A stretch of 64,000 nucleotides of DNA from Blastocatellia bacterium (GCA_019695185.1 JAIBAN010000020.1:1-64000); one strand, 5' to 3'. Shown: positions 17,722 to 26,313, numbered from the stretch's first letter. Made by a program: numbers and translations. The notes: a model not told the origin generated them from the letters alone.

Positions 17722-18228
17722 ATGGCAACGCCTTTTATTGGTGAGATTAAAATGTTTGGCGGGAATTTTGCGCCGTTGGGTTATGCCTTTTGTGACGGGG
17801 CTTTGCTTGCCATCAGCCAAAATGACACGCTGTTTATCATTTTGGGAACCACTTTTGGCGGCGACGGCCAAACCACGTTCGGATTGCCCGATTTTCGCGG
17901 GCGGGTTCCCATCCATGCGGGTCAGGGGCCAGGGTTGTCAGCCTATCCGCTGGGGCAAAAGGCCGGAGCGGAAACCGTCACATTGGCGGCGGGACAAATT
18001 CCAGCCCATACCCACAGTTTCTCGGCCAGCACGGCGGATGCAACCAGCAATACCCCGACAACGAATGTTCCGGCAGCCGGCGGTTCGTATGCCACCACCC
18101 CAGGAACCACCATGAATGCTGCCATGGTTGGGACGGCAGGCGGGGGGCAAGCCCATGAAAACCGGATGCCGTTTCTGACGGTTACCTTTGTGATTGCACT
18201 ACAGGGTATTTTCCCCACACGCAACTAG
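17722..18228 (+). CDS. Tail-collar domain protein 1 (MdpB-like)
   Basis: A 168-residue member of the phage tail collar family that also contains bacterial microcystin-dependent protein (MdpB). N-terminal MATPFIGEIKMFGGNFAPLG and FCDGALLAISQNDTLFIILG are the collar signature, TFGLPDFRGRVPIH is the conserved turn, and the protein ends ALQGIFPTRN, the typical C-terminus. The middle is a low-complexity Thr/Ala/Pro stretch that contains an AHTH metal-ligand-like motif. No signal peptide. It is the first of three consecutive paralogues and is preceded by a GGTAAGGAG-like ribosome-binding site (17710-17718). Confidence 0.93.
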   Translation: MATPFIGEIKMFGGNFAPLGYAFCDGALLAISQNDTLFIILGTTFGGDGQTTFGLPDFRGRVPIHAGQGPGLSAYPLGQKAGAETVTLAAGQIPAHTHSFSASTADATSNTPTTNVPAAGGSYATTPGTTMNAAMVGTAGGGQAHENRMPFLTVTFVIALQGIFPTRN

Positions 18229-18466
18229 CACCAAGTAGTCAAACGGCTGCCAGCCGTGACGCTGGAAAAGAGCAAATCGTCCGGAATTGAAGGGGTGTCT
18301 CTCTGAACATATGTTTCAACCCTGTTGCTGGCAGAATTGCCGACAGTTTGAACCAGCATCCAGGCGGCAGGTGAGAAAAGGCAGGCAGATGGACACCACC
18401 AGAGCCAAACTTCTCACTTCCTCATCTTCCAAGAGCAACCCATTTCGCCCATGAGGTATTTCCATT

Positions 18467-18973
18467 ATGACAACGCCATTTCTCGGTGAAATAAAAATGT
18501 TTGGCGGGAATTTTGCAATTCGCGGCTGGGCATTCTGTAACGGGCAAATTTTAGCGATCAACCAAAACCAGGCATTGTTTGCGCTGCTTGCCACCACCTA
18601 CGGTGGCAATGGGACGACCACCTTTGCCCTGCCGGATTTGCGGAGCCGGGTGCCCGTTCATTTTGGGCAAGGACCGGGACTGCCAAATTATCCCCAAGGG
18701 CAAGTTGGCGGGGTGGAAAACGTGACCCTCACCGCCAACCAACTGCCGACTCATAACCACACGGTGGCAGCCAATTCTGCGGCAGGAACACAGGCCAGCC
18801 CGGCCAATAATTTCCCGGCTGGGGGAACCGCCTATGCCGCCGCCGCCAATACCGTCCTCAGCGCAGGGGTCGTCAACAATACTGGAAGCAACCAACCGCA
18901 TCCCAATATTCAGCCCCATCAAGTGGTCTATTTTTTGATTGCCTTACAAGGTATTTTCCCTTCCCGCAATTAG
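18467..18973 (+). CDS. Tail-collar domain protein 2 (MdpB-like)
   Basis: A second 168-residue paralogue with the same layout: MTTPFLGEIKMFGGNFAIRG, FCNGQILAINQNQALFALLA, TFALPDLRSRVPVHFGQGPG and the C-terminus ALQGIFPSRN. The variable middle (residues about 95-140) differs from collar 1, while both ends are conserved, a pattern seen in proteins that assemble through their ends and present a variable surface. It follows collar 1 after a 238-bp gap with no gene and precedes collar 3 by 42 bp. Confidence 0.93.
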   Translation: MTTPFLGEIKMFGGNFAIRGWAFCNGQILAINQNQALFALLATTYGGNGTTTFALPDLRSRVPVHFGQGPGLPNYPQGQVGGVENVTLTANQLPTHNHTVAANSAAGTQASPANNFPAGGTAYAAAANTVLSAGVVNNTGSNQPHPNIQPHQVVYFLIALQGIFPSRN

Positions 18974-19015
18974 CTCTTGGGTTGGCAGCCATTACCGAAA
19001 CGAGGTCAGGGTTCT

Positions 19016-19528
19016 ATGTCAAGTCCTTTTATTGGTGAAATTCGAATCGTCGGGTTTACTTTTGCACCCCGCGGCTGGGCCTTATGCAGCGGGCAACTCC
19101 TCGCCATCTCCCAAAATACGGCGCTTTTTTCAATCCTCGGTACCGACTACGGCGGCAACGGAACCAGTACGTTCGGCTTGCCGGATTTTCGGGGCCGGGT
19201 GCCGATGTTTTATGGCCAAGGGCCAGGGCTGTCAAACTATGTGCGGGCCCAGGCCGGCGGCGTGGAAACGGTCTCGTTGGCAACGACCCAAATCCCTTCT
19301 CACAGCCATACTGTGAATGCCAACAGTGGTGCTGCCACCAATACCGGACCCGGCTCCAATTTTCTGGCGGGCAGTGGCGGGAATGCCTACGCCACAACCG
19401 GTGGGTCAACCATGGCGGCAACCACCCTGGGCAACACCGGTAGCGGCCAGGGGCATGAAAACCGGCAACCGTTTCTGGTCCTGAATTTTATCATTGCTTT
19501 GCAAGGGATTTTCCCGTCCCGAAATTGA
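19016..19528 (+). CDS. Tail-collar domain protein 3 (MdpB-like)
   Basis: The third paralogue, 170 residues from the ATG at 19016; the frame is open from 18977 but only the shorter form begins with the conserved MSSPFIGEIRIVGFTFAPRG. Other family segments are LCSGQLLAISQNTALFSILG, TFGLPDFRGRVPMFYGQGPG and ALQGIFPSRN. The middle is rich in Asn, Gly, Thr and Ala and includes SHSH. A 150-bp gap separates it from the large Ig/NHL protein gene. Confidence 0.93.
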   Translation: MSSPFIGEIRIVGFTFAPRGWALCSGQLLAISQNTALFSILGTDYGGNGTSTFGLPDFRGRVPMFYGQGPGLSNYVRAQAGGVETVSLATTQIPSHSHTVNANSGAATNTGPGSNFLAGSGGNAYATTGGSTMAATTLGNTGSGQGHENRQPFLVLNFIIALQGIFPSRN

Positions 19529-19678
19529 AGCCCCCCAATCCGATTTTGCACCGGGTGCAGGTTGACAGGAAGAACCCTTTCGCAGGTTGCTCTGGTACCT
19601 TTTTTGCGCCAGCACCGTACGAACGATTTCATTTTTTGCGTGCGCCCCATGGAAGTGGTGGCCAAGGAGTAAAAAATC

Positions 19679-22594
19679 ATGTTTGCTCAGATATCAAACT
19701 TCCGCCGGCTGACGTTTGCGGCACTGTTCGCCCTCTTTTTAGGACTGGGCTTTTTGACGACCAGCCATGCCTGGAACAACGCGCCGACCGCCGACCGCCA
19801 GCCTACGCAAAAAATGAATCCGGTGGAACCGGAACCGGAACCCCAGCGGGTGTTTTCCCCCAATGCCTCGACCTTGTGTGCGAGCGGACGATTGGGGCCG
19901 GGGGGCAGCACCACCACCTGGCGGAGACCGCAAACCCCGTTTAACACCTTCACGGCTTCGCCCTTTACCGATACCGGTTTTTATTATGAGGCCCTTGAAT
20001 TCAACGTTGATTGTGCCACGAATGTGACCATTCAATTGTGCGGGACCACGCCATGCAGTGCCGCCGGAACCATGAACGGTGCTGTCGCCGTGGTTTATCA
20101 GGCCCCTGGAGGGACTTCGGCTCCTTTTAATGTAGCTAGCCCCGGCACCAATTTCGTGACCTCGTTTGGCAGTACCGCCGACAGCGGAAACTGTGGCGGG
20201 ACCAATGGCTTGCCCAGCAAAACCGTTTCATTGAATACCGGTCGTTTTGTCGTGGTGGTGACCGGCATTGTTCGGTTGGGCTTCCAACCGACGGCAGCCC
20301 GTGAAGGAACCTATAATATCGGTCTTTCCGCTGCGAACGGAAGCTGCAATATCACCCAGGCAGGTGCCTGTCCGACAATTACGGTGACCAACCCGGCAAC
20401 CGCCACCGGAACCGTGGGGAATGCTTTCAGCCAAACCTTTACGCAAACTGGAGGCGTGGCCACGCCCATCACTTTTACTACCTCCAGCACCTTGCCCACC
20501 GGGTTGACCTTAAACTCCAACGGAAACCTGTCGGGCACACCGACCCAGACCGGTACCTTCCCCATTACCGTGAGAGCCACCGACAACAACGGTTGTTTCG
20601 GAACCGGGGCCACCTACAATTTAACCATCAGTTGCCCCACGGTGACCGTGACCAATCCGGCCACAGCCACCGGCACGCGGGGCACGTCCTTCAGCCAGAC
20701 CTTCACCCAAACCGGAGCCACCGGAACCGTCACCTTCAGCACGGCCAGCACCTTGCCCAACGGCCTGACACTTTCCACCGGTGGGGTGCTTTCCGGCACG
20801 CCAACCCAGACCGGCACCTTCCCCATTACCGTCACCGCCACCGGGCAGGCAGGCTGTACCGGAACCGGAACCACTTACAATCTGGTCATTAGTTGTCAGA
20901 CCATCACGGTGACGAACCCCGGCACCGCGAGCGGCACCCGTGGCAGCGCTTTCAGCCAGACCTTTACCCAGACCGGAGCCATTGGCGGAGCGACCTTCAC
21001 CACAGCCAGCACCCTGCCCAATGGAATTTCACTCTCCACCGGCGGAGTGCTTGCGGGCACACCGACCCAAACCGGCACCTTCCCGGTGGTGGTCACCGTC
21101 ACTGACGGCGGCGGCTGTACCGGCACCGGAACCACCTACAATCTGGTCATCAGTTGTCAGACCATCACGGTGACGAACCCCGGAACCGCCACTGGCACCC
21201 GTGGCAGCGCTTTCAGCCAGACCTTTACCCAGACCGGAGCCATAGGCGGGGCGACCTTCACCACGGCCAGCACCCTGCCCAATGGAATTTCACTCTCCAC
21301 CGGCGGAGTGCTTGCGGGCACACCGACCCAAACCGGCACCTTCCCGGTGGTGGTCACCGTCACTGACGGCGGCGGCTGTACCGGCACCGGCAAGACCTCC
21401 AATCTGGTCATTGCCTGCCAGACGATTACCGTCACGAATCCTGCCACCAGCACCGGCATCATCAACGTTGCGTTCAGCCAAACTTTCACGCAAACCGGAG
21501 CCATTGGCGGAGCGACCTTCACCACGGCCAGCACCCTGCCCAGCGGACTGACGCTTTCCGCCGGCGGAGTGCTTGCGGGCACACCGACCCAAACCGGCAC
21601 TTTCCCGGTGGTGGTCACTGTGACTGACGGCGGCGGTTGTACCGGAACCGGAGCCACCTACAATCTGGTCATCAGTTCGATTTTGGCTCCACGGGTTTTT
21701 GTGGCTGACACCTACAACAATCGGGTGCAGAAATATGAAGCCGGAGTCTGGACTGTGCTTGGTGCCGGCCAGTTTAATGGACCTGAAGCCGTTGCGGCAG
21801 ACCCCACCGGAACCAAAATCTATGTGGCCGATACCGGGAACAACAAAGTCCAGTATTCGACCGACAGTGGCTCCACCTGGTCTGATTTGACCACCACCGG
21901 GCAGGTCACCGGACCACAGGGCGTGGCAGTTGACATCCAGGGAAATGTGTACATCTCAAATTCAGGCGGCGGAACGGTGCTGCGCTTCAACGGCGGGACT
22001 CCCAGCGCCAGCCCGGTTGTCATTTATGCCAATGGCACCGGAACCAATCAGGTGCAGGACCCGCGCGGTTTGGCAATTGACATCAATTTCAGGCTTTTTG
22101 TGGCAGACCGGGGAGCAACTGCTGGCACCAGCGGTCGTGTTTTGAGCGTGACAACCGCCAATGCGACTCCGGGCACCTACGCTCAGGTGGCAGGCTATGG
22201 GGTTGGGTCGGCTCCCTTTATGCAGGTCAAGAATCCGGAAGGAGTGGCCCTGGACGATGCGGGCAACCTCTTCATAGCTGACACCGGAAACAACCGGGTG
22301 CTCCGGCGGGCGGGCGGTACCGGTGGTGCCGGGACGGTTCTTTGCCCCATCAGCGGGAGTTTGACTGCCCCGGCCCTGGGGCAGGTCCGGGGTCCTGAAG
22401 GCGTTACTATCGTGGATGCCGCACTCCTGGGTGGCACAACCGGACAGGCGGCAATTATTGTCAGCGATACCCAAAACCAGCGGATTCAAGGGAGCACCAC
22501 CACCACTTCCAACACCGGTTACGGATTGGTTGGTTCCCCGAATGGAAATGGGACCGGGACCGGGCAGTTCAAATCACCCGGCAAAATCAAGTAG
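19679..22594 (+). CDS. Secreted Ig-like repeat and NHL beta-propeller protein
   Basis: A 971-residue exported protein. A signal peptide ends near SHAWN; an N-terminal domain with paired Cys (about residues 60-225) is followed by five putative-Ig (He_PIG-like) repeats of 87-88 residues (about 231-666), each carrying TVTNP, FSQTFTQTG and GTPTQTGTFP and two Cys. The remainder contains NHL-type propeller blades (VFVADTYNNRVQKYE, IYVADTGNNKVQYS, VYISNSGGGTVLRFN, LFIADTGNNRVLRR). It probably is a cell-surface adhesin or binding protein. Its end overlaps the convergent sulfotransferase-like gene by 8 bp. It lacks the TIG-dockerin-like C-terminus of three other secreted proteins in this window. Confidence 0.88.
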   Translation: MFAQISNFRRLTFAALFALFLGLGFLTTSHAWNNAPTADRQPTQKMNPVEPEPEPQRVFSPNASTLCASGRLGPGGSTTTWRRPQTPFNTFTASPFTDTGFYYEALEFNVDCATNVTIQLCGTTPCSAAGTMNGAVAVVYQAPGGTSAPFNVASPGTNFVTSFGSTADSGNCGGTNGLPSKTVSLNTGRFVVVVTGIVRLGFQPTAAREGTYNIGLSAANGSCNITQAGACPTITVTNPATATGTVGNAFSQTFTQTGGVATPITFTTSSTLPTGLTLNSNGNLSGTPTQTGTFPITVRATDNNGCFGTGATYNLTISCPTVTVTNPATATGTRGTSFSQTFTQTGATGTVTFSTASTLPNGLTLSTGGVLSGTPTQTGTFPITVTATGQAGCTGTGTTYNLVISCQTITVTNPGTASGTRGSAFSQTFTQTGAIGGATFTTASTLPNGISLSTGGVLAGTPTQTGTFPVVVTVTDGGGCTGTGTTYNLVISCQTITVTNPGTATGTRGSAFSQTFTQTGAIGGATFTTASTLPNGISLSTGGVLAGTPTQTGTFPVVVTVTDGGGCTGTGKTSNLVIACQTITVTNPATSTGIINVAFSQTFTQTGAIGGATFTTASTLPSGLTLSAGGVLAGTPTQTGTFPVVVTVTDGGGCTGTGATYNLVISSILAPRVFVADTYNNRVQKYEAGVWTVLGAGQFNGPEAVAADPTGTKIYVADTGNNKVQYSTDSGSTWSDLTTTGQVTGPQGVAVDIQGNVYISNSGGGTVLRFNGGTPSASPVVIYANGTGTNQVQDPRGLAIDINFRLFVADRGATAGTSGRVLSVTTANATPGTYAQVAGYGVGSAPFMQVKNPEGVALDDAGNLFIADTGNNRVLRRAGGTGGAGTVLCPISGSLTAPALGQVRGPEGVTIVDAALLGGTTGQAAIIVSDTQNQRIQGSTTTTSNTGYGLVGSPNGNGTGTGQFKSPGKIK
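20369..21676 (+). repeat. Five tandem Ig-like coding repeats (258-264 bp each)
   Basis: Repeat units begin at 20369, 20633, 20894, 21155 and 21416. Units 3 and 4 are almost identical at DNA level over most of 261 bp, and unit 5 shares long identical stretches with them, while units 1 and 2 are more diverged. This pattern indicates recent duplication or gene conversion inside the secreted-protein gene. Confidence 0.93.
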
Positions 22595-23570
22595 CCTTCC
22601 AGGCTACCGCCCGCAGGGCTTCATAGGGAGCCTGCGCCCACTGTCCAACCGCCGCCCGGATGGCCTCCGTGGCGGCGGTTTGTTTTGTTTCCGAATCCGG
22701 CACAAACATAAAAAAGGGATTTTTGGCATCCAGTCCGGCCTTTTGTTGCATGGCGTTCACCTCGGCGGCGGTGAAAGAAACCCGGAACAGTTCATCCAGC
22801 CCGGTCCAGGCCAGGGCAGGAAGGTCCGGATACGCAACCACCTGGCCTCCCTGCGTGCGACAGTAATGCGCGGCTGCCTGACACAGACTCCCCAAGACTT
22901 TGGCTCCATACACTTCAAACGGCATGGTGCGGGCCGTTTCGGCGTCGAGACCGAAAATTTCTGGTTCAACCAGTTGGGGAAACATCTGGATTCCACGCCG
23001 GTTGGAATGGGAAACCAATACCTCCACCGGATCACGGATGACAAAAATCCAGGGGACAGCAGGATAGGCCCGGCGAATCAGCGGCAGGTCAAAAATGTGC
23101 CAACAATCAAACTTGAGAAACAAACGCTCGACCGGCAAACCACGAGGTTGCCCCAAAGCACTCACCACCCACCTGAGCCACTGCACCCGGTCTTCGTCAG
23201 TGATGCCGGGTCGTTTCCAAGGGGAACGCAAGACATTGTCCACCGGCGGGGGTTCAGACACCATCAGATTGCGGGGTGAAGTGGCTAAAAGTTGGGAGAG
23301 CAGCGTCGAACCACAGCGCGACATATGAAAAATAAAACCCTGAGGTTCAATTCCGGGAAAGGCGGCAGCCCGTTCCGCCAGAACCTCCAACCCGGTCCGA
23401 GGGCGAAACAGCAGGTTGAAGGGGTGGCGAAACCGTTGTTCAACGGATTCATGAAAAAATGGTTCGGTCAGGCGCTCAGGTCCAAACCAGCACCATTCCA
23501 CTGCTGCCTGCGGTTCTTTCCAGTCAATTCGAACCGGCAACCAGTCATGCAAATCAAGCGAGGTGGTCAT
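22587..23570 (-). CDS. Sulfotransferase-like protein, second paralogue
   Basis: A 327-residue paralogue of the protein at 14280-15251. The PAPS-binding loop GFIFHMSRCGSTLLSQLLA and the 3'-phosphate region WIFVIRDPVEVLVSHSNRRG are intact. N-terminal blocks (VEWCWFGPERLTEPFFHESV, HPFNLLFRPRT) also match the first paralogue, so the two belong to one subfamily. It starts within an ATGA overlap with the upstream hydroxylase gene, so both are translated from one message. The gene ends 8 bp inside the convergent Ig/NHL gene. Acceptor unknown; protein or peptide sulfation is inferred from context. Confidence 0.86.
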   Translation of the reverse strand: MTTSLDLHDWLPVRIDWKEPQAAVEWCWFGPERLTEPFFHESVEQRFRHPFNLLFRPRTGLEVLAERAAAFPGIEPQGFIFHMSRCGSTLLSQLLATSPRNLMVSEPPPVDNVLRSPWKRPGITDEDRVQWLRWVVSALGQPRGLPVERLFLKFDCWHIFDLPLIRRAYPAVPWIFVIRDPVEVLVSHSNRRGIQMFPQLVEPEIFGLDAETARTMPFEVYGAKVLGSLCQAAAHYCRTQGGQVVAYPDLPALAWTGLDELFRVSFTAAEVNAMQQKAGLDAKNPFFMFVPDSETKQTAATEAIRAAVGQWAQAPYEALRAVAWKAT

Positions 23571-24385
23571 AGATTGGTCAACGTGGGTTCCATTTGAACT
23601 TGAAACCAGCTCCGCCGCTCGGTTTCCATTGCGGACTGAAGGTCGTCCGCCGTGAAATGGAAGCCATGGGCTTCTCCACGGCGCACCGTGGTGGAAAAAA
23701 ACTCCCGCCTGTCAGCCGTCTGCCGAAGTTCAACCAGGAGTTCCGGATGTTCAAACGCATAGGTGCGGAAGGCTTCAAATCCACCCCGTGAGATTGAGCC
23801 AAACAGGTCATACTCGGTGGTGGCCCGGTCTGTCTGCTCAAAAAGTTCTCGCAGCCAGTCGTTGACCTGACAATCCAGCACCAGATGAATCCGGTCAGTC
23901 GTCCCGCCATTTTCGACCCGGTGCAAGCGGTTGAAATCCATGTACCAGCATTCACCGGCCTGTAACGGGATGCGCCGCCCATTGACATAAAAATGCACCT
24001 CCGGGTTGGTTCGAATCGGAACGTGCAACCGGACTTCACCGTCGGCATAGCCGAGGTCATAGTCCTTATGCTCAAGAATCCGGGAGCCGGGGGTGACTTT
24101 GAGAAACCGGACCGATGTTGCCCGACAGCGCAAGGTTTCAAGTACCTCCTGCACTGCCGGACAGCGAGCCAATAGCGGCGTGTCGGAATAGACACAGGTT
24201 TGGGAGGGAGCCGGGTAGAGTTGGTGCGGGTCACCCTCAACCGAACGCAATGCCAGTCCACTCCATTCACCTTCAAAATAACCGGTGTTGAAATGCCGCA
24301 CCCAGGTTTCGGCGGAAAACTGGTCCACCTCAGCCGCCAGTCGGTTTGGGTCAAATCTGAAAGGAAGTCTAAGACAAAACCACAT
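23567..24385 (-). CDS. Aspartyl/asparaginyl beta-hydroxylase family protein
   Basis: A 272-residue Fe(II)/2-oxoglutarate-dependent oxygenase-like protein. The core ILEHKDYDLGYADGEVRLHV followed by EVHFYVNGRRIPLQAGECWY and MDFNRLHRVENGG is the AspH double-stranded beta-helix: the HKD His and the RLHRV His are the metal ligands and the GEVRLHVPI/RIHLVLD Arg residues bind 2-oxoglutarate. Homologues hydroxylate Asp/Asn side chains, in some cases of peptides. It overlaps the second sulfotransferase-like gene by 4 bp. A role in modifying the Nif11-like peptide or the collar proteins is plausible but unproven. The overlapping 258-residue frame at 23578-24354 is a shadow. Confidence 0.85.
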   Translation of the reverse strand: MWFCLRLPFRFDPNRLAAEVDQFSAETWVRHFNTGYFEGEWSGLALRSVEGDPHQLYPAPSQTCVYSDTPLLARCPAVQEVLETLRCRATSVRFLKVTPGSRILEHKDYDLGYADGEVRLHVPIRTNPEVHFYVNGRRIPLQAGECWYMDFNRLHRVENGGTTDRIHLVLDCQVNDWLRELFEQTDRATTEYDLFGSISRGGFEAFRTYAFEHPELLVELRQTADRREFFSTTVRRGEAHGFHFTADDLQSAMETERRSWFQVQMEPTLTNL

Positions 24386-24832
24386 ACATCGGGGACCTTT
24401 CCTGGATTGATTTGGTAAGGCGAATTCCCGTTGGAACCAGCGGCCCGCCCCTTTCCTTAAACAAGTTTCCAGGCAGGCTTTTTCATCCGTTCACACAACC
24501 AAGCCTGAAACATCATTATCCACAAAGAACCAAAAGAAACTCAATGAAAAAGGTCAGGGACCATTTGAACAGTTTCTCGGCGGCTTCCTTTCCCTCTTCT
24601 TCTTTTTCACCAATCCGGCCCTTACAAAATCCGGAGAACCAGGAGAGCTGCATCCTGCGAACCCGTTTTTTCGGAAAAATCCGGTTGTTCACAAACCGCT
24701 TTTGTTTCAATATAAGTCGCATCCAACAACCCGAAATTGCAGTGCCAATCCATCTCAGGAAGAAAAGGCGGGATGACACCCATCCCATTTCACAGGAAGA
24801 GACCGGAAATCCGTTTTTCTGCCACGAAAACA
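24386..24832. other. Intergenic region between hydroxylase and sbcD
   Basis: A 447-bp divergent region. It should hold promoters for both the hydroxylase/sulfotransferase pair and sbcD. I see no conserved operator, repeat array or convincing small gene. Confidence 0.5.
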
Positions 24833-26080
24833 ATGAAAGTACTCCATACCTCCGACTGGCACCTGGGCCACATGCTGGGCGAACTGTCCCGTGCTCCGGA
24901 ACATGCCCGCTTTCTCGGCTGGTTGTTGGACCGGCTCGCATCCGAGGCCGTTGACGCCCTGCTGATTGCCGGAGACGTTTTTGATGGATCCAACCCAACC
25001 CCCGCCACACAGGCCATGTATTATGGCTTTCTGGCTGAATGCCGCCGCCGGCTGCCCAACCTGGATGTGGTCGTGGTGGGTGGCAACCATGATTCACCGG
25101 GACGCCTGGATGCCCCGGCTGATTTGCTCAAGGCCATGCGGGTCCGGGTGGTGGGCGGGCTTCCTTCCCTGACGGCGGAAACCCTGGCCGACCGGGTTTT
25201 GGTTCCGCTTCACCGGGCCGATGGGGAAATTGGTGCCTGGGTGCTGGCCGTCCCCTTCCTGCGCCCGTCAGATATTCCGGCGGGCAGCAGCGCGGAACCA
25301 CTCAAACTGGCCGAGGCGGTGCAACAGATTTATTGCCGCCTGAGCGAACTGGCCGCAGCCTGCCGACTTCCCGGACAGGCCCTGATTGGCACCGGCCATT
25401 GTTATATGGTGGGTGGTGAAATTTCCGAATTAAGCGAGCGAAAAATTCAACGCGGAAACCAGGATGCCCTGCCGGTCAGCATTTTTCCCCCGGAAATGGC
25501 CTATGTCGCCTTGGGGCACCTGCACAAAGCCCAAATGGTCGGAGGCTGTAAACATATCCGGTACAGTGGTGCCCCGCTGCCGCTCTCGCTGAATGAACGC
25601 CGCTATCAGCATCAGGTTGGATTGGTTGAGTTTGAGGGCGACCGGTTTGTCAGATACCAGCCTCTTCCGGTTCCGCGTTTTGCCGATTTGCTGGCGGTGC
25701 CCGAAACCCATGCCCCGCTGGAGGAAGTGCTGGAACAGCTCAAGACCCTTCCGACTTCCGCCCCCGAAGCAACACCTGAAGCCATTCCGCCGTTTCTTGA
25801 AGTCCGGGTACAGGTTGAAAAATTTCAACCCAATCTGAAAACCGTCATCCAGGAAGCCGTTCAGAATTGTTGGGTCCAACTGGTGCGGATTGACACGCTG
25901 ACCTTACGCCCCAACCAGCCGCTGGCGGAAACGGTTCCCCGGCAGAACCTGCGCGATATGAACCCGGTGGAAGTCTTTCGGAAAAGATTTCACAGCAAAT
26001 ACCCTGATGCTGAGATGCCTGCGGCCCTCCAGGATGCCTTTCACGAATTGCTGGAAACGGTCCAGCAGGCGGAACGGTAA
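24833..26080 (+). CDS. sbcD: Exonuclease SbcCD, nuclease subunit SbcD (Mre11 family)
   Basis: A 415-residue metallophosphoesterase. I start at 24833 because MKVLHTSDWHLGH is the invariant family N-terminus; the open frame from 24737 adds unrelated sequence. Metal-binding motifs in order are SDWHLGH, ALLIAGDVFDGSNP, VVVVGGNHDSPGRL, GTGHCYM and ALGHLHKAQ. With SbcC it forms the Mre11/Rad50-type complex that opens hairpins and cleaves protein-blocked or palindromic DNA ends. SbcC is encoded 247 bp downstream, separated by a palindrome-rich array, which is unusual because these genes usually overlap or abut. Confidence 0.95.
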   Translation: MKVLHTSDWHLGHMLGELSRAPEHARFLGWLLDRLASEAVDALLIAGDVFDGSNPTPATQAMYYGFLAECRRRLPNLDVVVVGGNHDSPGRLDAPADLLKAMRVRVVGGLPSLTAETLADRVLVPLHRADGEIGAWVLAVPFLRPSDIPAGSSAEPLKLAEAVQQIYCRLSELAAACRLPGQALIGTGHCYMVGGEISELSERKIQRGNQDALPVSIFPPEMAYVALGHLHKAQMVGGCKHIRYSGAPLPLSLNERRYQHQVGLVEFEGDRFVRYQPLPVPRFADLLAVPETHAPLEEVLEQLKTLPTSAPEATPEAIPPFLEVRVQVEKFQPNLKTVIQEAVQNCWVQLVRIDTLTLRPNQPLAETVPRQNLRDMNPVEVFRKRFHSKYPDAEMPAALQDAFHELLETVQQAER

Positions 26081-26114
26081 AATTCCATCCCTCCGTTCTG
26101 AGTTCTGCCTCAGA

Positions 26115-26313
26115 GTTCGGAGTTCCGCCTTCAGGCGGCAGTTTGGAGTTCCGCGTTTACGCGGCTGTTTGATTGGCAACCTTCAGGTTGCTTTTTGAAA
26201 AAAGAAAAACTGCCGCCTGAAGGCGGAACTCCAAACTGCCGCCTGAAGGCGGAACTCCAAACTGCCGCCTGAAGGCGGAACTCCAAACCGCCGCCTGAAG
26301 GCGGAACTCCAAA
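26115..26313. repeat. Palindromic repeat array with a common TTTGGAGT frame
   Basis: Two units in forward orientation (26115-26140 with core CCGCCTTCAGGCGG; 26141-26167 with core CCGCGTTTACGCGG), then a terminator-like hairpin, then four reverse-orientation tandem units of exactly 26 bp (from 26210, 26236, 26262 and 26288) that each end GGCGGAACTCCAAA. Each unit is a hairpin with a 4-nt loop. The forward and reverse blocks face each other, so the array can fold as one long cruciform. It sits between sbcD and sbcC. Confidence 0.95.
26176..26196 (+). terminator. Terminator-like hairpin inside the sbcD-sbcC repeat array
   Basis: Stem GCAACC, loop TTCA, stem GGTTGC, followed by TTTTT. On the plus strand it could end sbcD transcription. 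The same design (6-7 bp stem, 4-nt loop, T5) occurs at 5411-5434, so it may equally be part of the repeat element. Confidence 0.6.

Noticed and set aside
17722-19528. Prophage remnant carrying tail-collar genes
   Set aside because: No capsid, tail tube, baseplate or integrase genes lie near; collar-domain proteins of the MdpB type are frequent bacterial genes.
23578-24354. Alternative 258-codon frame on the same strand as the hydroxylase gene
   Set aside because: It overlaps the AspH-like protein in another frame and carries no recognisable motif, whereas the other frame has intact catalytic motifs.
26210-26313. 26-bp direct repeats considered as a CRISPR array
   Set aside because: No spacers; each unit is a simple hairpin, typical of REP-type repeats.
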